Assembly (NCBI GenBank): GCA_016193115.1
Contig: JACPSV010000045.1
Coordinates: 1-5,893, forward strand
Source: Elusimicrobiota bacterium
Lineage (GTDB): Bacteria > Elusimicrobiota > Elusimicrobia > 2-02-FULL-39-32
Direction of reading: 5' to 3'
Length of the DNA: 5,893 bases
Shown here: positions 1 to 5,893 of the stretch, piece after piece
How the letters are laid out: every line of letters begins with the position of its first letter
How positions within the stretch are numbered: position 1 is the first letter of the stretch
Notes under the pieces: model-generated
Seen by the model: only the letters and a program-made list of their open reading frames with translations
The model's database searches: none
Told to the model about the DNA's origin: nothing
Made by a program: the position numbers and the translations under genes

Positions 1-2069
1 GGTTTGAAGTTCCCTTTTTGTTTTTTTGGCAAGTACAGGTTCGTAAGCGGACACGACTCTCAATTTTCTAAATAGATCCGCTTTGCGGGATAATCCCAAC
101 CCTTCAATTTGCGCCACCATTCTCATCAAAGGTGTTTCCGGGAACTTCCTGGTTTCATGAGCTAACCGCCTTTGAAGCGTGGATTCCAGGGAGCGCGCTA
201 ACCCATTTTGGCGGAGATCCTCCAATGCCGACCCGATCCCGTCCCGCCCTTCTTCATAACTCATGTTCTCCGCCAAGTAAGTTAAACTTTCCACAAAAGG
301 ATTGATGAGTTCCCGGTCCGATCCATCCAAAGCAGCCTCCAAACAATCCAGAAGGGAAGCGACTTGATCCATAGTCATCCTCTGAACGATGACGCTTAAA
401 TTCTTGGCAAAAAGAATTGGGTCGAGATCATCGTCATCTTTCTTCAATAAGCGCACGGCGAAACGGAACAGACGGTCTTTCAGCTCACAATAGGAATCCA
501 GAGCTTCTTCCCGTTCGGCGTAATCTTCCGGCAGGAGCAGGTACAAAACGCCTGCCGTGTTCGCCAACAAGGAACTAAATCTATTGAACGGCACAGGTTT
601 TCCGGAATCCGTTTTCAGGAATTTGGATGCAAAAATTAACAGTTGAAAATCGTCTTCTTCCTCACTCCATTCCATATCCAGTTCATTCCGATGATAATCC
701 CGCCGAGGGTGTTTGGTTTGAACCGTCGGGACGAAATGAGGATCCTTGGAAACCTGCATTTCGATTTCCGTTTCCCTATCCAGAAACCCACGGATACTCT
801 TAAAAAATATAGCGTGAATCCAATGGTATCCGCGGCGATACAAGTCTTCTATATTTTGCCGAACGCCATCTTCAATACTCTGGCGCGCCCAAGCCCCCCC
901 AGAAAGGATTCTCAAATCCTTCTGAGGCGATGAACTGTAGACGAGGAGCGTCTCAAATAAAGAGAGAGGGATTTTATGCAAGTGTTTGAGATCAGAAAAA
1001 TCTATATTTTTTTCCTTGATCATTTTTAATAAGAATTTTATTCTGCTGAGATCCGTTATGGCGCCGGGATCATTGGAAATGGTTTCCAACAAGGGGATGA
1101 GATTCTTGGGATCCGTGGAGGATAAAATTTCCCGAAACGCGATCAAACAGGTTTCTTCCTTCGTTTTGGAATTCCTTAGAAATTCTGACAACATTCTCAT
1201 CACTGGGCCTATTTCACCGAACGGGCGGAACCGTTGATTCAATAGATCATAAATTGCATTGAGTTCTTCCAAAGAGTTCAGAACAGATTCCAAGGAGTTT
1301 ACTCGAACCAACCGGTTTAGAAGATTCATCAATTGATTCGCCTCGTTGGCAGCATAGTTTCTCTCTGAATCCTTCAAGTTAGCCTTTCTACTCAAACGGT
1401 TGAGCGGAAGTATGATCTGGATGAGATCTTCTCCTTGATAGGTTTCAAAGAGATCTCGAATGAAGTGCCGTTGATCGTTCCCGTACCGCCTGACAAACGT
1501 GGCAACGAGTCCCGTGACATAACGATCCCCCGTATAACGACCCAGAACATTCCATATCTTTGGCAGATCCAAACGCGAACCTTTGGAGTAGTCATAAACC
1601 ATACTCCCAATGTATAACTGATTTTCGCGGGGAAGGTTGACCCTGAACTCAGGATCAATTTCTTCTTTAGAAATCGTGGCGGCGCCGACTTTAATTTCTC
1701 GATCCTCTTCCAAACTTTCCAAAAGTATCGCCAATTTTCCCGGAAGAGTCAGAAAACTTTTTCCCTGGGAACTATCCCTAAAATCCAGCCAATCGTCTCT
1801 TCCAAACTGATACGGGTCTTCCGGCCCTCCGATCGTTTTGTCCGAACCAGACAGACGGTATCCCACTTTCCTTAAAAATGCATACCTTTCCAGGAAAAGC
1901 GCCAGATGATAAACCGCCTCGTTTTCGTCTCCCCATAGATGAAACGGTCCATAACCCTCTTTCCGTTCCCCTTGGACCCTGCCATGAGTAACCGCAGGCA
2001 GATAATTGAAAATAAAGATGTCCGTGCCATGGACCAAATCCAACCTTTCCAGAAATTTCCGGATGTGCA
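1..2069 (-). other. Long mostly alpha-helical C-terminal region of the fragment (residues 1276-1964)
   Basis: About 690 residues continue the open frame to the window edge. The first part is mixed (GYGPFHLWGDENEAVYHLAL, YIGSMVYDYSKGSRLDLPKI). From about residue 1460 on it is strongly helical, with successive Leu-rich amphipathic segments (NQLMNLLNRLVRVNSLESVL, SLEELNAIYDLLNQ, VMRMLSEFLRNS, LIPLLETISND). This suggests an alpha-solenoid or helical-bundle scaffold, but I see no clear repeating consensus. A charged segment (EEDDFQLLIF, KKDDDDLDPI) occurs near the end. No catalytic motif is recognised, and no stop codon is reached. Confidence 0.45.
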
Positions 2070-5000
2070 TCTCTCCGGAACCGCCTTCTCTTATGAATCT
2101 TGAAAAGTTCAATCTAAAACTATAGTGTACGGCCAGCTCAAACAGAATCTGATCTCTAAAAGGATCGGCATGGACGCGTTCCAGAAACCCGCGGGTTAGG
2201 TAGACGTACCCCTCCCCGTCGCTAAAGAATGGAATTGTTTTCTTTCCTGCCGGGAATCCATATTCCGGAATTTCCACGACCTTAAAACCATGGAAAGAAG
2301 ACTTAAAATAGACCCGTCTGTCATAATCCCTGAACAATCCGGCGACAAGTTCATTGGCCTCCTCCACTAAATCCGGATTCTCGTAGAACGTCGCCTCTGC
2401 CAAAGACCCCGCTAAGGAGTGAGGATTCTCAGAAACAGTCCCTCCGGAACCAAAACCCTGGGCGTCTCCGGACATGGACACCGCATCGGGGAAATCCATC
2501 ATTCCTCCGCTTCGCGCAGAGTCTCCCAAATTTGCCTCTAAACTCTGGTCTCCTGCCCCCGCGATCGCAAAAGTTGGAACCAAGGGCTTGGTAGAAGGCA
2601 GGAAGAGCAATACCAGAGCGTCCCAGACATCTCCTCTACTTAGGAAGAGGGAAAGGACGGTGTCCAAAACAAATAGCGCAAGATTGCTTGCAGAGATATA
2701 GGATAGAACAACAATCCCTGAAGGTATGTCACGAACGGATGTAATGTCTGGGAAAGAGGAACTAAAGAGAGACCCTCTGTTCCAATCCACGGGCAATCTG
2801 AAACCCCGCGCCGCCAAAATGTGGGCCATTTCCTGCACAGGGGTTGCCAGACCCAAACCAAAAACCACTTGGACAGGCAAATTCAGCCAGGCCCACTTCC
2901 CCTGGAAAACCGTGGCTGTGAGGGAAGGAGTTTCGCTCCCTGGATTGGAAGGAGACGAAAAACTCTGAGCGCCTCCACTCCGCAGAAATTCCATTGTAAA
3001 AACAGATAGCCAGGTTGCGACCATTTCTTTGGCCTTCGACAGTTTCAGTCCTGCCCTAAAAACCTCTCCTGCCAAAGCATAGTCCGTGTTTTCTTTATTG
3101 ATCTCCTGATAAGCCTGAACCAGAATAGCGTGAATTTGTTCTTCAGAAAGGTTCATTCCATACCGGGCCGCGGAATTTCTTATAACACGAACACTATCCC
3201 CGTTCGGCGCAAGCGCTTCAAGCACAAAAGGAATGGCCTGATACAAATTTCTAAAATTAGCGTTAGAATTGGATCCGCTGGCCAATAAAACTAACAGATG
3301 AGTCACAACAAAAACGTCATATTGTTTTGTTAGAAGAGATCGAGGATTTACGATAAGATTCCTTGCGATACGCAGGAACAATTCTAATCTGGATTTCCCC
3401 AATAGTCTCCATAAGGAAGTGTAATCATCCTTGATTGCCGCCTGCTCAACCGCAGAAAAAAACGCGGATAAGTCCTTGCTCTCAAGGATTTTCCTTATAA
3501 ATTCCAGTCCGGCTCCATAAGGCGATCTCACCTCAAAATTAGGACCCAAGAATTCTAAAATATCCTGACCGAACGGCAGAGTCGCGCAAACCTCCGGAAT
3601 ATCTCTCTGGGCAGAGAATTCTGCATAAGATTCCCTTAGAAAATGGGGTAATGCGCCGGGAATTTCAACGGCCATGCCTAGCGCAGAAGAATCAATGCGG
3701 GGGTTCTCCATACGTTGTCTAAGATGGTGTGATTCATGGATTAGCGTATAAAGAAATTGACCAGGAGATGAATCTCTCTTGATCACGATAATATTTTTTC
3801 CTCCTTCCTGATCCTGAAGACGAAAGGTCATCCCTGCAATGCCTGAACCCCAGAAAAAGAACAAAATGTGGCCCATAATCGTCTTGTGGTACTCCACGTC
3901 AGCTTGATACTCGCTTTCATGATAGAGTTCCGGCGCATGTCTGGGATCACCGAAGAGAGGATGCGATACAATAACGGAAACATCTTCAATCCCATAGCGA
4001 ACCTGAAAGAAACTCCTGACTCTCTCGATCATCATCCCTTCTTCCTCGCTTGTGTTCAGAGACATCTGCTCCAATGCATTCGCCAACTCCGAGGCGTTGG
4101 ACGCCGACCTAATATTCTCAATCCACGCTTCCAAAACCGCTTTCATGTCTGGGCGAATAGACTCCAAATGAGGTGGGACGACTGCTTCAATGTTTTTAAG
4201 TAAATAGTCGCGATACACAGAAAACTCCATGACCGGTCGCAAAGCGCTTTCTCGACCGAGATGCTCTTCTGAGGCAAAAGGAATTGGGACATTAATCTTA
4301 CGGAATGTGGATCCATCTCCGATACCGGGCACACTGCTGAGTTGATCAAAAGAAGAGAACGGCCTCCTCTCCGTAATTCGACTCACAATGCTGCCGAGCC
4401 TTTTACCCTCCCATTTTGGATGCAGCACCTGACCAAACAAAGCTCTAAGCTTATCCTCCGATGCAGTGTTAATGTCAATTTGATTCTCTGCTCCTGTCGA
4501 AAAATCAGATGTCCATGCGCGGGAAGGGTAGAGCATTTTTTGAGCCTGCTTCCCGTCGGTCAACGCACTCTTGACTTTCATTCTTTCCAATGATAGATTT
4601 GCGATTGGGGTGGAAAGAAAATGAGACCGCAAAGAATTGACACGATTCGCAAACGCTTCAACAAACGTCCGGAGTGGCTTTTGATGGTGGAATATCCGGA
4701 ACGTAAATTTCCTAAAGGGTACGCCGCTGCCTTTTAGGATGCCTCGATACAATCTCTCTCCAACCGATAACACCGGACCACTTGGGCTCAATATTTTGAA
4801 ACTCTTTAATGTCCATCTCAATTTCCTCCATAACTCTTTCGAAATTCTGGCTGAATGACTTTCCATCTTCGGGCCTGCCGTTACTAAACTCAACTCAGCC
4901 AAAGCATCCCGCGCATCCCCCCTCCGTAGGCTAAGGGAAAGAACAGTGTCGGAAACGAATAACGCAAGATTACTTGCAGAAAAGATATAGGATAGGATGA

Positions 5001-5892
5001 CCATAAGTGAGGAGATGTCATGAAGGGATGCGATGTCAGGGAAAGGAACGCCTAGAGTGTTGAGAAATGTGAGACCGAGGACTCCTACAAAAAGATTGGC
5101 GAGGGGACCTATCAACCGAACGAAAGCGTTGACCAGTGGAGGAGCCCTGCTGTAATCTATATAGACAGAACTCCAGAGCGAACTTCTGTTCCAATCCACG
5201 GGCAATTTGAAACCCAGCGCCGCTAAAATATGGGCAATTTCCTGCACAGGGGTTGCCAGACTCAGGCCAAAGACCGCTTGGATCGGGAGATTCAGCCAGG
5301 CCCACTTCCCCTGGAAAACCGTGGCCGTGAGGGAAGGAGTTTCGCTCCATGGATTGGGATGAGAGGAAAAACTCTGAGCGCCACCACTCCTCCGCGTCAA
5401 TACCATGCTTCCTCCCACCACAAAAGTCGGAGGATTGGGTGTATCTATTGACTCCATTTGTACGGACACATCAGATTGGGCTTGCCGGATTTTCTCTGCG
5501 GCGGCGGGGACGTCGTCAAAGATTGTGAATTCCGCTTTGTCCAAGGAACGGTAGAACTCATCTACTTTTTGGGGTGATTTTCCTTCCGCTTTGGCGACTC
5601 CTTCATCCACTTCTTCCATCAGCCTTAGAAGACGACGTCCTAATGGAATGCTTTCATCCAAAACATCTTTGGGGATCACAATCTGAAAACGGTTCTCACC
5701 GGTTTGAATCATCGTGGAATCAATGAAAAGACCCTTGATTCGCCCTTCTTCATTTCGCCATCGGTTCCATACGGAAGAAACCACAAAGTGAAACGTCACC
5801 GGCCCCCGACTGGATTCAACTCTCAGAATCAGTCCAAACGTATGGGAACTGTCCGTTTCCACAATTGTGAAGGATCGTTCTGGATGAATTAA
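1..5892 (-). CDS. Internal fragment of a giant multidomain protein (at least 1,964 aa, open at both ends)
   Basis: The minus-strand frame starting at base 5892 has no stop codon through base 1, giving 1,964 consecutive sense codons; neither the true start nor the stop is in the window. An open frame this long cannot be chance at this intermediate GC content. In order I see a beta/alpha region (1-167), a degenerate M50-like membrane module (168-331), a basic connector, a ComEA-like helix-hairpin-helix (473-533), a zincin-like domain with HESHH at 719-723, a second shorter copy of the membrane module (971-1093), a Gly/Ser-rich linker (1094-1170) and a long mostly helical C-terminal part. I count four cysteines (in EVCAT, EETCL, SYCEL, LDCLE), which would suit an envelope or exported protein. 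I do not recognise the protein as a whole. Internal ATG codons exist, but the frame continues upstream of all of them and the composition does not change, so I treat it as one gene. Its overall function is unknown; a surface or cell-envelope role is inference. Confidence 0.93.
2070..2382 (-). other. Unassigned domain with possible degenerate zincin helix (residues 1171-1275)
   Basis: An edge-strand-like series (RVYFKSSFHGFKVVEIPEYG, then GEGYVYLTRGFLERV) leads into a helix QILFELAVHYSFRLN (F1251, E1252, H1256). The strand-then-helix order resembles a zincin core, but the first His is Phe and the remaining His is one residue too far from the Glu, so it would not bind zinc in the normal way. 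It may be a decayed peptidase domain or unrelated; the resemblance is weak. Confidence 0.25.
2383..2613 (-). other. Gly/Ser-rich low-complexity linker with SGG motifs (residues 1094-1170)
   Basis: After the second membrane module the chain becomes Gly-, Ser-, Ala- and Asp-rich and poor in hydrophobics. It includes ARSGGMMDFPD (SGG at 2503-2511) and GDAQGFGSGGTV (SGG at 2440-2448). The wording GDAQGFGS resembles the GGAQSFSS that opens both membrane modules. It is probably a flexible linker separating the membrane module from the large C-terminal part. Confidence 0.55.
2614..2982 (-). repeat. Module copy 2: shortened degenerate M50-like domain, residues 971-1093
   Basis: This is the second copy of the module at 4900-5391, in the same orientation and the same reading frame, starting from the same RSGGAQSFSS linker. 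Over 2781-2980 versus 5190-5389 I count 20 mismatches in 200 ungapped bases; about 11 are silent and 9 change the residue. The metal motif is again missing its first His (QEMAH, Q1020 to H1024). The N...D motif is kept (N1070, D1077). Compared with copy 1 it lacks exactly 40 codons, the stretch holding the middle hydrophobic segment and GPLAN, and one further codon (SYISASN against SYIFSASN). Only two hydrophobic stretches remain, so its membrane topology should differ from copy 1. A protease function is very unlikely. Confidence 0.8.
2983..3558 (-). other. Helical connector before module copy 2 (residues 779-970)
   Basis: This part is almost entirely amphipathic helix by eye (EFIRKILESKDLSAFFSAVE, LWRLLGKSRLELFLRIARNL, YDVFVVTHLLVLLASGS). 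Near its end, MNLSEEQIHAILVQAYQEIN leads into FRAGLKLSKAKEMVATWLSV and the second RSGGAQ linker. VFVVTHLLVLLAS is hydrophobic but short and may be a buried helix rather than a membrane segment. No known family is recognised. Confidence 0.3.
3559..4020 (-). other. Zincin-like metallopeptidase domain with HExxH (residues 625-778)
   Basis: A helix reading YTLIHESHHLRQ carries a full HExxH (H719, E720, H723; bases 3724-3738). It is preceded by a beta-strand-like stretch (GGKNIIVIKRD), the usual edge strand before a zincin active-site helix. Thirty-one residues after H723 comes a second helix, RESYAEFSAQ, offering E754 or E758 as the third zinc ligand, the gluzincin arrangement. All three metal positions and the catalytic Glu are therefore present, so this domain could be active, unlike the two M50-like modules in the same protein. 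A short hydrophobic run (HILFFFWGSGIAG) lies about 45 residues upstream of the motif and may be buried in the fold. I cannot name the family or substrate; cleavage of surface or envelope proteins, or self-processing of the giant chain, are possibilities only. Confidence 0.65.
4021..4293 (-). other. Helical connector between HhH and zincin-like domain (residues 534-624)
   Basis: This stretch is predicted helical by eye, with heptad-like and acidic segments (RPVMEFSVYRDYLLKNIEAV, DMKAVLEAWIENIRSASNAS, SELANALEQMSLN). No family or motif is recognised. It ends just before SFFQVRYGI, where the zincin-like domain appears to begin. Confidence 0.3.
4294..4476 (-). other. ComEA-like helix-hairpin-helix domain (residues 473-533)
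   Basis: The segment begins DINTASEDKLRALFG, continues through IVSRITERRPFSSFDQL and ends SSVPGIGDGSTFRKI. This is the layout of the ComEA/type II secretion K helix-hairpin-helix pair: an INTA(S/T)...L opening, an R...pF.s.dQL centre and a VpGIG hairpin (V521-G525). The second hairpin (PGIG) is intact. The first, normally LpGIG, is degenerate and carries extra residues around GQVLHPKWEG. Domains of this family bind double-stranded DNA without sequence preference or act as protein-protein modules; ComEA itself works outside the cytoplasmic membrane in DNA uptake. Here it is embedded in a giant protein between a membrane module and a zincin-like domain, so its partner is unknown. Confidence 0.75.
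4477..4899 (-). other. Basic helical connector (residues 332-472)
   Basis: The connector between membrane module 1 and the helix-hairpin-helix is rich in Lys and Arg, with stretches such as SKELWRKLRWTLKSFK and VPFRKFTFRIFHHQKP. It then becomes more polar and Ser-rich. No recognisable family is seen. The positive charge directly after the last hydrophobic segment would, by the positive-inside rule, favour a cytoplasmic side for this part. However, a basic stretch next to an HhH could equally contact DNA or an acidic polymer. Confidence 0.35.
4900..5391 (-). repeat. Module copy 1: degenerate M50 (site-2-protease)-like membrane domain, residues 168-331
   Basis: The copy opens with the linker RSGGAQSFSS and then has three hydrophobic stretches: about 197-228, 253-283 and 295-322. 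Three landmarks match the order in M50 intramembrane peptidases: QEIAHILAALGF (from Q217) where M50 has HExxH plus AA and G; GPLANLFVG (from G262), like the M50 (A)GPLAN segment; and SASNLALFVSD (N308, D315), in the place of the N...LDG motif. The first metal-binding His is Gln217 (CAG, one base from a His codon), while Glu218 and His221 remain. Catalysis is therefore unlikely, and a pseudoprotease or membrane-anchoring or peptide-binding role is inferred. The family assignment rests on motif order read by eye. DNA of this module recurs at 2614-2982. Confidence 0.6.
5392..5892 (-). other. Unassigned N-terminal part of the fragment (residues 1-167)
   Basis: This part opens with alternating hydrophobic and polar stretches typical of beta strands (for example SFTIVETDSS, FGLILRVESS, PVTFHFVVSS, NRFQIVIPKD). 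It then becomes charged and helical (RRLLRLMEEVDEGVAKAE) and ends in a Pro/Thr/Ser-rich stretch before the SGGAQ linker that opens the first membrane module. No catalytic motif or known family is visible. It may be the C-terminal end of a larger domain that begins beyond the window edge. Confidence 0.4.
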
Positions 5893-5893
5893 C

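Noticed and set aside
15..31. T-rich run that looks like the tail of a rho-independent terminator
   Set aside because: It encodes the Lys-rich AKKTKRE stretch of the open frame, has no clear GC-rich stem beside it, and the frame continues to the window edge.
1000..1050. AT-rich stretch that looks like a promoter
   Set aside because: It codes for a Lys/Ile/Phe-rich helix (LLKMIKEKNIDF) inside the open frame; the AT content follows from the codons used.
2821..3009. Plus-strand short frame that has a look-alike at 5230-5451
   Set aside because: The similarity (both translate as HRGCQTQ...) arises because both lie antisense to the duplicated module; it is not an independent repeated gene.
3868..4203. 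Plus-strand open frame of 111 codons
   Set aside because: It lies antisense to the zincin-like domain region of the giant frame, which carries recognisable motifs; the plus-strand translation has no family signature.
5036..5350. Minus-strand open frame of 104 codons in another register
   Set aside because: It overlaps membrane module copy 1, whose main-frame translation is conserved in copy 2 with an excess of silent changes; this shifted frame is a by-product.
2614..5391. Insertion sequence or composite mobile element bounded by the two repeats
   Set aside because: The repeats are direct, in frame and protein-coding with no terminal inverted repeats, and no transposase or integrase is encoded between them.
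5380..5408. Internal ATG before the first SGGAQ linker as a gene start
   Set aside because: The frame is open for at least 160 codons upstream, with protein-like composition, and no convincing ribosome binding site stands out.

Overview
The whole 5.9 kb window lies inside one reading frame on the minus strand. Reading the reverse complement from position 5892, every codon down to position 1 is sense: 1,964 codons with neither a natural start nor a stop. The window is therefore an internal slice of a giant gene whose ends lie outside it. I see no intergenic gap, RNA gene, promoter, terminator, CRISPR array or insertion sequence. Residue numbers below count from the first in-frame codon (5892-5890 = residue 1), so the protein runs N to C from high to low coordinates.

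Layout: (1) residues 1-167, a mixed beta/alpha region with no recognised family. (2) Residues 168-331, a hydrophobic module that looks like a degenerate site-2-protease (M50-like) membrane domain; its metal motif reads QEIAH instead of HExxH, followed by GPLAN. (3) Residues 332-472, a basic, mostly helical connector. (4) Residues 473-533, a ComEA-like helix-hairpin-helix. (5) Residues 534-624, a helical connector. (6) Residues 625-778, a zincin-like metallopeptidase domain with HESHH and a downstream ESYAE. (7) Residues 779-970, a helical connector. (8) Residues 971-1093, a second copy of the M50-like module, again with Q for the first His (QEMAH), lacking exactly 40 residues that include GPLAN. 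(9) Residues 1094-1170, a Gly/Ser-rich linker with SGG motifs. (10) Residues 1171-1964, a long mostly helical region with a possible degenerate zincin helix near its start.

The two membrane modules are close relatives at DNA level: 180 of 200 aligned bases match over 2781-2980 versus 5190-5389 by hand count. They sit about 2.4 kb apart in the same gene, so this is an intragenic duplication. Membrane segments, a DNA-binding-type HhH, a protease-like domain and only four cysteines that I can find would suit a very large surface or envelope protein, but this is inference.

Organism: bacterial, with intermediate GC. A frame this long, degenerate peptidase modules and SGG-type linkers recall the giant proteins reported from Omnitrophota (OP3) and similar predatory or ultra-small bacteria. 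That placement is from memory of the style of such proteins, not from a search, and is tentative.
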